From CBDCLY01 sp965218715 (GTDB lineage: Bacteria; Bacteroidota; Bacteroidia; Flavobacteriales_E; Vicingaceae), in assembly GCA_965218715.1 (NCBI GenBank), contig CBDCLY010000027.1, positions 102,216 to 166,215 on the forward strand: a stretch of DNA of 64,000 bases. Reading direction: 5' to 3'. The translations under genes and the position numbers were made by a program. The notes below the pieces were generated by a model. That model saw nothing but the letters and a program-made list of their open reading frames with translations. It made no database searches and was not told the origin of the DNA. Numbering within the stretch: the stretch's first letter is position 1; the number at the start of each line of letters is the position of its first letter. Below, one piece after another: positions 25,384 through 33,822 of this stretch.

Positions 25384-26403
25384 ATGAGACAGAAACAGCT
25401 TAAAGCACTTTTCTTATTTGGTCTTTGTACAAGCATTATGGCTTGGACCTATAAAGCTAAACCTGAGAAAAAATGGGATGCTAAAACCCCTTTGTATCAA
25501 ATTCTTGAAGCCTGGGGAAATCCTTTGCCTGCTCATGCTCCTAAAAGCAGCAATGAGGAAATCATTAAAATGGGAAAAGAATTGGTTTTTGAAGGAAGAA
25601 CAATTGGCCCCAATGGCAAAATGTCTAAGTACATCAGTAAATTTTACGTTTGCACCAGCTGCCATAGTCCAGTTCAAGAAGACCCCAATTTAGCCGTATT
25701 TGATCCAGAGGCTAGGTTAGATTATGTGGCAGAAAAGCAATTGAGGTTTTTGCAAGGCAGTCCCATTTTTGGCATTGCCAATAGAGAATCTTGGTACAAC
25801 GACGATTACGTTAAAAAGTATGGCGACTTGGTGAAACCTGCCAGTAAAAGTTTGGCAGAAGCCACTCAATTGTGTGCTAAAGTTTGTTCTTCTGGTCGGT
25901 ATTTAGAAGATTGGGAATTGGAGGCAATACTGGCTTATTTCTGGAGCAATCAAATTTTGTTGGAAGACTTACAACTGAACGATGATGAAATGAAAGTGGT
26001 TCAAACGGCCAGTGCCTCAAACTACGAGGAAGCCACCACTCTTTTAAAAAGCAAGTACGCGCAAAAATCGCCAGCAACTTTTGGCGAAACGCCCAGCTCT
26101 TCAGAAGGATATGGATTAAAAGGAAGACCAGAAAAAGGCAAGCTGATTTATCAATTGAGTTGCATGACTTGTCACCAAGATGGCGGTGTAGCCGGAATGC
26201 CTTTAGAAGACAATAAGCTGACTTTCCAAAAGTTTAAGCGCAACCTGAAAAAGAAGGGCGATTACAATTTGTATGAAATTAGCCGACATGGCACCTATGC
26301 CGGACAAGGCAAGCCAAGGTACATGCCTTTGTATCCAAAGGAGCGTTTAAGCGATCAACAAATGGAAGATTTGAGGGCTTATGTCTTGCAAGAAGCGAAC
26401 TAG
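25384..26403 (+). CDS. diheme cytochrome c
   Basis: The 339-residue protein has a hydrophobic export signal (about 5-22) and two heme c sites: Cys90-Thr-Ser-Cys93-His94 in FYVCTSCHSPVQ and Cys260-Met-Thr-Cys263-His264 in QLSCMTCHQDGG, with a likely distal Met314 (RYMPLYP). A Cys pair between them (CAKVCSSGRYLEDWELEA) resembles the SoxA-like diheme arrangement in which the middle part carries a degenerate site. It is the last gene of the cytochrome/DUF5777 group. Its stop overlaps the 3' end of the convergent DUF4197 gene by four bases. Electron donor and acceptor are not known. Confidence 0.87.
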   Translation: MRQKQLKALFLFGLCTSIMAWTYKAKPEKKWDAKTPLYQILEAWGNPLPAHAPKSSNEEIIKMGKELVFEGRTIGPNGKMSKYISKFYVCTSCHSPVQEDPNLAVFDPEARLDYVAEKQLRFLQGSPIFGIANRESWYNDDYVKKYGDLVKPASKSLAEATQLCAKVCSSGRYLEDWELEAILAYFWSNQILLEDLQLNDDEMKVVQTASASNYEEATTLLKSKYAQKSPATFGETPSSSEGYGLKGRPEKGKLIYQLSCMTCHQDGGVAGMPLEDNKLTFQKFKRNLKKKGDYNLYEISRHGTYAGQGKPRYMPLYPKERLSDQQMEDLRAYVLQEAN

Positions 26404-27131
26404 TTTCTGTCTGCGTAACTAAATACTTTCTTCAATAAATCACTGGATCTTTCCAAGGGATTTTTTCTAATTGCTTCTTCTTCCTCTTGGATTTGAAGAA
26501 ACAATCCGCTGATGGCTCTTTCGGTAACATAGGCAGGAAGATCTGCATTTACTTTCTCAACAAATGGAATTTGATTGTATAAAGTCATCACTTCGTTCCA
26601 ATATTTTGTTGCATTTACCTTGTCAAGAGAGGCCTTAATTTTTGGCTGAAAAGAATGTCCTAAAGCTTCACTAGTAGTCTTAGAAAGATAGTTAGTAGCG
26701 GGGTGGCCGTCGCTTAATAAAATTGTTTTTACATCATTAAAAGTGAGCTCTTTAATGGCATTGATAAAAATTGGTTTTGCTTCAATAACAGCATCTTCAG
26801 CTGCTTCGTTTAAAGATTGATTCAATCGGTCTACTTGTGAATTAAACCCCATGGATCTTAAGCGCGACTCAACTTTTGCCACTTCAGGTGGGAAGGCAAT
26901 TCTTAGTAAGGAATCTTTCCAAAAACCACCTTTTTCATGCAAACTTGCCACCCCTTGCAACGTGCCTTTTTCTAAAGCTTCTTTTAAACCCATGCCCATT
27001 TCCAATTGACTTGGATCTGGATTAGGAAGTCCAGTTGGAAGTTCAGTTATCTCTTTTAATACTTGGTCTAGGTTGCCACAAGAGAAACAAGAAATGGCCA
27101 AACTGAGTAGAATAATTTTCTGCGTTTTCAT
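26400..27131 (-). CDS. DUF4197 family lipoprotein
   Basis: The 243-residue protein has a lipoprotein signal (ISCFSCGN, lipid Cys at about residue 18) and the DUF4197 pattern: GLKEALEKGTLQGVASLHEKGGF, RLRSMGFNSQVDRLNQSLNEAAE, and TFNDVKTILLSDGHPATNYL. The family is of unknown function, widespread in Gram-negatives, probably periplasmic. It is immediately preceded (5' side) by the holin-like remnant at 27136. Confidence 0.88.
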   Translation of the reverse strand: MKTQKIILLSLAISCFSCGNLDQVLKEITELPTGLPNPDPSQLEMGMGLKEALEKGTLQGVASLHEKGGFWKDSLLRIAFPPEVAKVESRLRSMGFNSQVDRLNQSLNEAAEDAVIEAKPIFINAIKELTFNDVKTILLSDGHPATNYLSKTTSEALGHSFQPKIKASLDKVNATKYWNEVMTLYNQIPFVEKVNADLPAYVTERAISGLFLQIQEEEEAIRKNPLERSSDLLKKVFSYADRN

Positions 27132-27135
27132 GTCG

Positions 27136-27330
27136 CTAAATTATCCAATAAAAGACAGCATTGATTAGCGACAAAACAATGCTAAACAAAAGTGCCCACC
27201 AAAAGTTTTTTACCTCAAAGCCAGTAAGCATTTTGTTGACCAATACTATCATCAAGGCATCAATTACAAATAGAAATTGCAATTTAAATTGTTGAATGCT
27301 GCTGGTCAAGAATTGCCGATTAGCCACCAA
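27136..27330 (-). pseudogene. truncated holin-like four-helix membrane protein (5'-deleted remnant)
   Basis: The frame (up to 64 residues) reads LFVIDALMIVLVNKMLTGFE and NFWWALLFSIVLSLINAVFY, which matches the second half of the small membrane proteins annotated as phage holin family 4 superfamily IV (usually about 110-120 residues). A stop lies directly before the frame and the only starts are TTG or GTG; the first two helices are missing and were not found in the other frames upstream. The gene is probably broken, but expression as a two-helix protein from TTG at 27330 cannot be excluded. Confidence 0.45.
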
Positions 27331-27443
27331 AGAATGGGCTTAGATTATCGATTTTCTATTTGACACCTGCCCAAGGGCATTTATTTTTTAATGGCAGCAA
27401 GCAATGAAGATCAAGTAAGGTTGAAGCTGATTAAGCAATAAAC

Positions 27444-28736
27444 TCATTGCTTTTCTATCACCTTTTCCCAAATTAATTCTCCCTTTGCATTAAATGTTTT
27501 GATGCCTAATGTTCTAGTTTCAAAGGGCCCAGACAATTCTAATATTCCAAAATTTTGGGTGGCCACATGTGTGCCTTCTACCCGAAAGGAGTTTCCTTCG
27601 TTTGCAGTATCATAGGCTTTAGAACTTAATGGAGAGCAGGTGTAGTCGTAAAGAATTAATCCGCTCTTGGTCTCGTATTTTGTCAGCTCTGTTTTATGCC
27701 GGTCTCCGTCTAAAAAAATAACATTCTTAATTCCTTCCAAATCAATAAGATCAATTAGCTTTTGTCGCTCTCTAGCAAAAGTGGCGTGGTTTTCATACAC
27801 CGCTGCTGGGCTCAATACTTGTCCGCCTACCGCCACTATTTTAAAACTGGCTTTACTGCTCAACAATGCATCAATCAGCCATTCTATTTGTTCTTCGCCA
27901 AGGATTTGTCTTGTTCCTGTTTTACGTTCATTAGGAGAGCGGAAATATCGATTGTCCAATAAGAAGAAATCTAGGTCATTATAGCTAAACTGACTTGTAA
28001 TTCCTTCCCCATTAATTTTACCATAAGAAGGGTTCATCCAAAATGTTTTGAATGCCTTTAAACTGAGCTCTTTGTTGTAAAAACTTCTGTTGGCATCGTT
28101 GTTTCCATAATCATGATCATCCCAAATGGCATAATGATGCATGCTTTTCCACATGTTTTGCAGCTCTGGTAATTTTCTGAAATGAGAATAACGATGAACC
28201 ATTCCAGACCAAGTCGACCAATCGGGTTCGCGTAGGTAGATGTTATCGCCCAACCACAGCATAAACTCTGGCTTTTTTAAATGAATGGATTCAAAAATCT
28301 CATAGCCTCGTCCATATGGCTCTCCTGGTCGGTCATAGGCCGCTTCATTGATGTATGCACAACTGCCTGTAGCAAAACTAAAATTGGGGGGATCTTCTCG
28401 ATGTTGCCACAATTTTTGAGTGCTAAAGCTGCCTGAAGCAATTGCTTTGCTGGGCTTTTCTATGTAAAAAGAGTAATTGTATGTAGTGCCAGGTTCTAAG
28501 TCTTTTAATATAAATTGAAGGGATTGAGCATTTTTCTCAACTGCCATTTTCGTCATCGTGCTTTTTTCTCCACCTTCTTGTGCTTGAAACGCTAAAAACA
28601 CCTTGCCCGGCTTTTCCATTTGAATCCAAATGCCAGCTTCTTTCATGCTCTTATAACCCAACATGGGGCCAGCTGCAATTTGTGCAATGGATAAAAGAGG
28701 AAGACTGATGAGCAAGATTAAGATTAGCCTTTTCAT
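27444..28736 (-). CDS. PhoD-like alkaline phosphatase/phosphodiesterase
   Basis: The 430-residue protein has a signal peptide (1-19, ending LSIAQ), an N-terminal Fn3-like domain (about 30-115) and a PhoD metallophosphatase domain: SFATGSCAYINEAA, MLWLGDNIYLREPD, HHYAIWDDHDYGNNDANRSF and VIFLDGDRHKTEL. These residues bind Fe/Ca in PhoD enzymes. It probably releases phosphate from organic phosphoesters in the periplasm or outside. The start at 28736 is set by the signal peptide; a longer in-frame start would add unrelated residues. A promoter candidate lies eight bases upstream, inside the antiporter-PhoD gap. Confidence 0.88.
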   Translation of the reverse strand: MKRLILILLISLPLLSIAQIAAGPMLGYKSMKEAGIWIQMEKPGKVFLAFQAQEGGEKSTMTKMAVEKNAQSLQFILKDLEPGTTYNYSFYIEKPSKAIASGSFSTQKLWQHREDPPNFSFATGSCAYINEAAYDRPGEPYGRGYEIFESIHLKKPEFMLWLGDNIYLREPDWSTWSGMVHRYSHFRKLPELQNMWKSMHHYAIWDDHDYGNNDANRSFYNKELSLKAFKTFWMNPSYGKINGEGITSQFSYNDLDFFLLDNRYFRSPNERKTGTRQILGEEQIEWLIDALLSSKASFKIVAVGGQVLSPAAVYENHATFARERQKLIDLIDLEGIKNVIFLDGDRHKTELTKYETKSGLILYDYTCSPLSSKAYDTANEGNSFRVEGTHVATQNFGILELSGPFETRTLGIKTFNAKGELIWEKVIEKQ

Positions 28737-28743
28737 GATAGAA

Positions 28744-28773
28744 CGAATGTAATCAAGTATGGGCAAATGCCAA
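28744..28773 (-). promoter_or_regulatory. promoter candidate for the PhoD-like gene
   Basis: Minus-strand TTG (28773-28771), 19 bases, then TACATTCG (28751-28744), one mismatch to TAnnTTTG. It is close to the ATG at 28736, so the leader would be very short. Confidence 0.3.
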
Positions 28774-28781
28774 AACAATGG

Positions 28782-30077
28782 CTATTCTTCTGCGGCTGGT
28801 TCTGTGCTTTCAGCATCTATGGAAAGACTTGGGCTTTCTTCTTCAATTTCAAAACTGCTAGCGTGAAAAGACATCTTGTCTACCGGGATTAACTTCTTTC
28901 CACTGGCTACTAGAGCCCAAGCCATGATTAAACTAGAGATGATAATGGCGTATAAAAGTATTCCTGCATCAAAATTGTCTTGTTGGTATTCGGCAGGAAT
29001 TGCAAAAAACAATAGAATGGTAATCAATCCTCTTGGAGCTAGATAAACCTGTGGAAAAATATCTTTTTGAATAAAAAGTTTGATGAAGATGAAACGCACT
29101 CCATACAATGCTGCTAAAATGCAAAAACTAATGAGTGCCACTTCAATGTTTACTAAACTTGCTAAAGAGATGCTTATGCCGAAAAGAACAAAAAAGAAAG
29201 TTCTAACCACAAAAGCAGATTCTAAGGTTACCAAATGAAAATCTTCCAAAACCTCATTGGTCTTTATTGGATCTAACCACTTTTTAAGAAAACCTTTAAA
29301 AAAGACTTTGTGATTGTTAAGTACCAGTCCAAAAATTAAAATAATGAGCAAGGAAGAGAGGTGGAATAATTTGCCAACTGAATACAAGATGAGCAATACC
29401 GAGATGAGCATGAACAGCTTCACCTTGGAGGTCATTTTTTGAAAAACCAAGACCAATGCATAACTGATGATAACCGACAAGAGGATGGTAATTCCGATGT
29501 TAGAAACCACGTCAATTACAACTACCTTGGCGGTATCTGCCTCTGCATTTCCAATGAGAAAATAGAAAAACATGATGCCCAATATGTCGGAAAAGGTCCC
29601 TTCGTAAACCATGAATTCCTTTTTGTCTTCAGATAATCCGCCGACAGATGGGATGATAATGGCGCTACTCATGATAGACAATGGAACGGCATAGATGAGT
29701 GCTGTAAAAAGGTCTGGGACGATGAAAAAATTAATGATGTAGGCACAAGCACCTGCAGAAACCACAAGTGACAATAAGGCCACGGAAAAAGATTTCCAAA
29801 TGATTGGCCATTTGTCTTTGGTGAGATGAAGGTCTAATGCGGCTTCAAGCACAATCATGATTAAACCAACAATTCCTAAAACCTCTAATACATTAAACAA
29901 TAGGTCGCCAGTACTTAGTCCCATGAACTTGAGCCCCTGTTTAATCAGAATGCCTAAAATAATCAGCATCAGAACTGATGGAACATTTGTTTTCTTAGAA
30001 ATAATGTTAAAAAAGTATGAGAGGATAATGATAAGACTTACCCCAATGATTGCTGTGTACGGACCAATTACTTCCAT
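28782..30077 (-). CDS. Na+/H+ antiporter (cation:proton antiporter, CPA family)
   Basis: The 431-residue protein has about 12 hydrophobic helices across 5-385 and a hydrophilic C-terminal tail. The family pattern is visible in MLIILGILIKQGLKF, LIMIVLEAALDLHLTK, the GTFSDILGIMFFYFL segment with an acidic transport residue in the F-S-D motif, and the APRGLITILLFFAIP motif late in the protein. It exchanges Na+ or K+ for H+ at the inner membrane; ion specificity cannot be told. Its start overlaps the 3' end of the upstream unknown secreted gene by ten bases, so they are co-transcribed. Confidence 0.85.
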   Translation of the reverse strand: MEVIGPYTAIIGVSLIIILSYFFNIISKKTNVPSVLMLIILGILIKQGLKFMGLSTGDLLFNVLEVLGIVGLIMIVLEAALDLHLTKDKWPIIWKSFSVALLSLVVSAGACAYIINFFIVPDLFTALIYAVPLSIMSSAIIIPSVGGLSEDKKEFMVYEGTFSDILGIMFFYFLIGNAEADTAKVVVIDVVSNIGITILLSVIISYALVLVFQKMTSKVKLFMLISVLLILYSVGKLFHLSSLLIILIFGLVLNNHKVFFKGFLKKWLDPIKTNEVLEDFHLVTLESAFVVRTFFFVLFGISISLASLVNIEVALISFCILAALYGVRFIFIKLFIQKDIFPQVYLAPRGLITILLFFAIPAEYQQDNFDAGILLYAIIISSLIMAWALVASGKKLIPVDKMSFHASSFEIEEESPSLSIDAESTEPAAEE

Positions 30078-30910
30078 TTCTTCAAGCCAATTTTTTTGCC
30101 AATTCCTTTTTCTTCCTCTACCGGAGGAAACAAGTCATCAAATATTTGTTGAGCCAAGATAGGAAAATACTGTTCAATTATTTGATTAATGTTATTTTGA
30201 TTGGAGGGGAATTGAGTGGCAGAAATACCGGTAGAAAGAATGTTTCCATCTCTGTGGTATAAAGTGTAATGAATGCTTAGGTTTCTCATGTATTCTCCTC
30301 TTTGAACGGCAATGGGATCGGAATAATCATTCATTAAATCGAGCTCATTCACAAAAAGGAAAAACTTATTTCTAAATTTTTTCTGAAGACTATCCAAGAC
30401 CATTTTATCTTCAACAACTGCTTTCATGTAGCGCTTTCTGCTGTCTCTTTTGGTAATGATTTGGCCGTTTTGAATTTGCCCTTGCTGATAGCTATTGTCG
30501 GCAGGTTTTTTTATTTTTCCTTTTAGCTTTTCAATTTTGGTTTTCTCTACAGTTTCTGAAACCAGCTCATATTCTAGCTTTCTGTTGTCATAAACGTATT
30601 TAAGGTCGCTTTCGGCCTCTTCATCATCTAAAAGGTAAAACGAACTCACATTGCATTTCTCTTGAAAAGTATACAAGATGCTTTGGTCCAATGCCGAAGT
30701 AAAGCGTTCGAGAATTTCTTGGCTTGTCATGTTGTTGTTGATGGCAATGGCGCTATTGGCATCCGACAAATACATTTTTTCCTCGAAAGGAATCACCAGT
30801 AAAGATTGATTATTCAGGTTGATGGGCTCATCGGTAAACCGAAGAGTAGAGTGTTGCGATTGAACAGCAAAACACAAGAGCAATAGAAGAAATGTTAAAA
30901 CAGATCGCAT
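30068..30910 (-). CDS. secreted protein of unknown function
   Basis: I do not recognise this 280-residue protein. It has a strong signal peptide (1-19, ending AVQSQ), a mixed alpha/beta body with PINLNNQSLLVIPFEEKMYL and ILERFTSALDQSILYTFQEK, a lysine-rich loop (about 127-165) and NILSTGISATQFP with an end rich in acidic and basic residues. Start at 30910 is set by the signal peptide. A -7 box TAATTTTG (minus strand, 30930-30923) lies just upstream. It sits between RseP and the antiporter gene, overlapping the latter. A stress or envelope role is only suggested by that position. Confidence 0.6.
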   Translation of the reverse strand: MRSVLTFLLLLLCFAVQSQHSTLRFTDEPINLNNQSLLVIPFEEKMYLSDANSAIAINNNMTSQEILERFTSALDQSILYTFQEKCNVSSFYLLDDEEAESDLKYVYDNRKLEYELVSETVEKTKIEKLKGKIKKPADNSYQQGQIQNGQIITKRDSRKRYMKAVVEDKMVLDSLQKKFRNKFFLFVNELDLMNDYSDPIAVQRGEYMRNLSIHYTLYHRDGNILSTGISATQFPSNQNNINQIIEQYFPILAQQIFDDLFPPVEEEKGIGKKIGLKKWK

Positions 30911-30997
30911 ATTCTTTTCATTCAAAATTAGGCGGGCCGGAATGAAAAAATCGGACCAGAAAAAGGTTTTAGGCACAAGCCTATGTTAACAAGTTAA

Positions 30998-32317
30998 CTA
31001 TTGAAAAAGCTTAACAACATCGTTGCCATTGGCCAGTAGCATCAAACCTAGAAGGATAATTAATCCAGCCATTTGAGCATATTCCAACACTTTTTCATGT
31101 GGAGTTCTTCCTGTAATCATCTCATAGATTAAGAACATTACATGTCCGCCATCCAATGCTGGAATAGGCAATAAGTTCATTATGGCAAGTATGATCGACA
31201 AGAAAGCGGTGAAATTCCAGAACTTCAACCAATCCCAAGTTGGAGAAAAGGCTTTTCCAATGGTGATGAAACCGCCCAAAGATTTATAAGCTTCTGTTTC
31301 TGGTTGAAATATCAACTTAATCTGTTTGATGTAGTTATCAAAAGAATCGTATGCTTTTTCAAAACCTGCTGGAATGGATTCAAAGAAACCGTATTGCTCG
31401 GTTTTTACTTCCAATTGTTCAAATGGAGGAACCACTCCAAAGCCCAATTTTCCCGCTCCACTTACATCAGCGTTTAAGCTCAAGGTATCTCCATCTCTTA
31501 GCACTTTTAATTGAATGGATGCTAATTTTTGCTTGCCTAAACTGGCAACAACACTTTGAAAAAATGGAGTGGCTTCATCATTGATTCCTATGATTTGATC
31601 ACCAATTTTTAACCCCGCTTTTTCAGCATTTGATCCTCCATCTACAGAGCTGACCAATGGAATATAGGCGGGCTCAATAAAGGTTTTTTGCTTTTTGATG
31701 AGGTCGGCAACAGCATTTTCAGGAATGTTTAATGTAGTGGGTTCTCCTCTGCGTTCTACCTCAATGGTTGAAACATTTTCTAGCAAGATCTTCATCGAGA
31801 TGTCGCTAAACTTTTCTACCTCTTTGCCATCCAAGCTTAAGATTTTATCGCCATTTTCAAAACCTAAATCCACAACAGTAGAATCGGCATAAATTCCATA
31901 TTCAAGATTGCTAGTTGGCAGGTATTGGCTTCCCCAAACGAACAAAACCATCGTGTAAATGGTAATACCCAAGATGATGTTTACGGTTACCCCGCCCAAC
32001 ATAATAATTAATCGTTGCCAAGCTGGTTTAGATCGAAATTCCCATTCCTTAGGTTCTTCTTTCATTTGCTCTTTGTCCATCGACTCGTCGATCATTCCAG
32101 CAATTTTAACATAACCACCAAGAGGCAGCCATCCTACTCCGTATTCCGTTTCTCCTTTTTTAAATTTGAAAACAGAAAACCAAGGATCGAAAAAGAGGTA
32201 AAATTTCTCTACTCTAGTTTTAAAGAGTTTTGCAGGGATAAAGTGCCCCAATTCGTGCAGAACCACTAAGATGGATAGGCTTAATAGTAATTGTGCTGCT
32301 TTTATTAAAATTTCCAT
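30998..32317 (-). CDS. rseP: site-2 zinc metalloprotease RseP
   Basis: The 439-residue membrane protease has the zinc motif HELGH at residues 21-25, in the first helix, a PDZ domain (about 205-280, GSNAEKAGLKIGDQIIGIND) and the second catalytic motif PIPALDGGHVMFL near residue 380, with final membrane helices. It cuts transmembrane anti-sigma factors or leftover signal peptides within the membrane. In this window a sigma/anti-sigma pair exists (1825-3338) whose membrane protein could be a substrate, but nothing in sequence proves it. It follows dxr with 63 bases between, a common gene order in this phylum. A -7 box TAAATTTG lies at 32342-32335. Confidence 0.95.
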   Translation of the reverse strand: MEILIKAAQLLLSLSILVVLHELGHFIPAKLFKTRVEKFYLFFDPWFSVFKFKKGETEYGVGWLPLGGYVKIAGMIDESMDKEQMKEEPKEWEFRSKPAWQRLIIMLGGVTVNIILGITIYTMVLFVWGSQYLPTSNLEYGIYADSTVVDLGFENGDKILSLDGKEVEKFSDISMKILLENVSTIEVERRGEPTTLNIPENAVADLIKKQKTFIEPAYIPLVSSVDGGSNAEKAGLKIGDQIIGINDEATPFFQSVVASLGKQKLASIQLKVLRDGDTLSLNADVSGAGKLGFGVVPPFEQLEVKTEQYGFFESIPAGFEKAYDSFDNYIKQIKLIFQPETEAYKSLGGFITIGKAFSPTWDWLKFWNFTAFLSIILAIMNLLPIPALDGGHVMFLIYEMITGRTPHEKVLEYAQMAGLIILLGLMLLANGNDVVKLFQ

Positions 32318-32380
32318 TGACTTGAATAAGGCCGCAAATTTAAGGATTAAAGCAGCATAGAAAGTGGACTTAACAAAGTT

Positions 32381-33562
32381 TTAGAACTGCGACTTTTCGA
32401 TGCATTCTTTTGCCAATAATCGGGCTTCTTCGTCGCAGGCAATTAGGTCTTCGAGACTAGCTACTTTTTTATGACTGCAAGACGCTAGCACTTTTTGATT
32501 CACAAGGCCGATGGATAAAAATCCAATTTTTTCTTCCAGAAAAGCAGCATTGCTTATTTCATTGGCTGCATTTAAAGCACAAGCTGCTGTTCCTCCCATT
32601 TTTATTGCTTGATAAGCCAATTCTAGGTTGATAAAAGTGGCTTTATCTGGAGGTAAAAAGCTGAGATTGGGATAATTAATGAAATCGAAACGGGGAAAAT
32701 TTGAAGCAATTCTATTGGGGTAAGCCAATGCAAATTGTATCGGAAGTTTCATGTCGGGTAAACCCATTTGAGCTTTCATGCTTCCATCTTCAAATTGAAC
32801 AATGGAGTGCAAGATGGATTGCGGATGAACGATAACCTCAATTTGATCACTTTTTAAGTCGAATAACCACTTGGCTTCAATTACCTCTAATCCTTTGTTC
32901 ATAAGGCTTGCAGAGTCAATGGTGATTTTTGCACCCATTTCCCAGTTGGGATGTTTTAAGGCTTCTTTTCTAGTAACCGCTTCTAAGTCCTTGCTGGTCT
33001 TCCCTAAAAAGGGACCACCTGAAGCCGTTAAAATGATCTTCTCAATCTTGTTGTGAAACTCTCCTAGAAGGCATTGAAAGATAGCGGAATGTTCAGAATC
33101 TACTGGTAAAATGGGAACCTGGTATTGATTCGCGAGTTGGGTAATTAATTGTCCGGCAACCACCAGTGTTTCTTTATTGGCGAGGGCAATGGTCTTTTTT
33201 GCTTTTATGGCAGAAATGGTAGGCAATAAGCCAGCGTAACCTACTAATGCAGTGAGTACAACATCAATGTCTTCTTGCTGAACAATGTCTACTAAAGCTT
33301 CTTTTCCTGTGTAGGTTTTAATTCCTTCTGGCCAAAGCTCGGCTTCTACTTTTTTGTATTGACTTTGGTCACCAATGACTACAGTATTTGGCTTGAATTT
33401 TTTTGCTTGTTGAATTAATAAATCGGCATTTTGTTGAGCTGTTAGCACTTCAACTTGAAACAAATCTGGGTTTGCTTCAATCACTTCTAAGGCTTGGGTA
33501 CCAATGGAACCCGTTGATCCTAAGATGCCTATGCCTCTCTTTTTACTCTCGCTTTCTAACAT
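32381..33562 (-). CDS. dxr: 1-deoxy-D-xylulose 5-phosphate reductoisomerase
   Basis: The 393-residue enzyme has the NADPH site GILGSTGSIGTQALEVI (about 12-28), LANKETLVVAG, the substrate/metal loop VDSEHSAIFQCL, LTASGGPF, HPNWEMGAKITIDSASLMNK and HPQSILHSIVQF. It catalyses the committed step of the MEP isoprenoid pathway in the cytoplasm. Length and motifs are those of a complete, active enzyme. It is encoded directly upstream of rseP on the same strand and divergent from a small gene at 33655. Confidence 0.97.
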   Translation of the reverse strand: MLESESKKRGIGILGSTGSIGTQALEVIEANPDLFQVEVLTAQQNADLLIQQAKKFKPNTVVIGDQSQYKKVEAELWPEGIKTYTGKEALVDIVQQEDIDVVLTALVGYAGLLPTISAIKAKKTIALANKETLVVAGQLITQLANQYQVPILPVDSEHSAIFQCLLGEFHNKIEKIILTASGGPFLGKTSKDLEAVTRKEALKHPNWEMGAKITIDSASLMNKGLEVIEAKWLFDLKSDQIEVIVHPQSILHSIVQFEDGSMKAQMGLPDMKLPIQFALAYPNRIASNFPRFDFINYPNLSFLPPDKATFINLELAYQAIKMGGTAACALNAANEISNAAFLEEKIGFLSIGLVNQKVLASCSHKKVASLEDLIACDEEARLLAKECIEKSQF

Positions 33563-33654
33563 AATTGAAACAAAAGTGCGGAATTAAACGTAAACCACAC
33601 TTGTCGGCTCGATTTATTCAATAATTGTTAAGGCAAAATTTAGAAATATCTACC

Positions 33655-33822
33655 ATGAATCAGAAACATTCCATCAGAAGAACACTCATTTCTTTTAGTT
33701 TGGTTGTCACCTTTGCTTTAATGGCAATGGCAATTCAAAATAGAAACGAAATTAAAGAAACTGCCCCCGCTCAGTTGGAAGCAAAAGTATTTCACAGCCC
33801 CAAGGTCATGCTGCAGGATTAA
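33655..33822 (+). CDS. small membrane or secreted protein, unknown
   Basis: The 55-residue frame has a basic N-terminus (MNQKHSIRRTL) and a hydrophobic stretch (about 12-28, FSLVVTFALMAMA) that could be a signal peptide or membrane anchor, followed by a hydrophilic tail. No family recognised. Its stop overlaps the 3' end of the convergent VWA gene by four bases. The presence of a clean ATG and a sensible signal sequence make it plausible, but there is no promoter match, so it may be spurious. Confidence 0.35.
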   Translation: MNQKHSIRRTLISFSLVVTFALMAMAIQNRNEIKETAPAQLEAKVFHSPKVMLQD

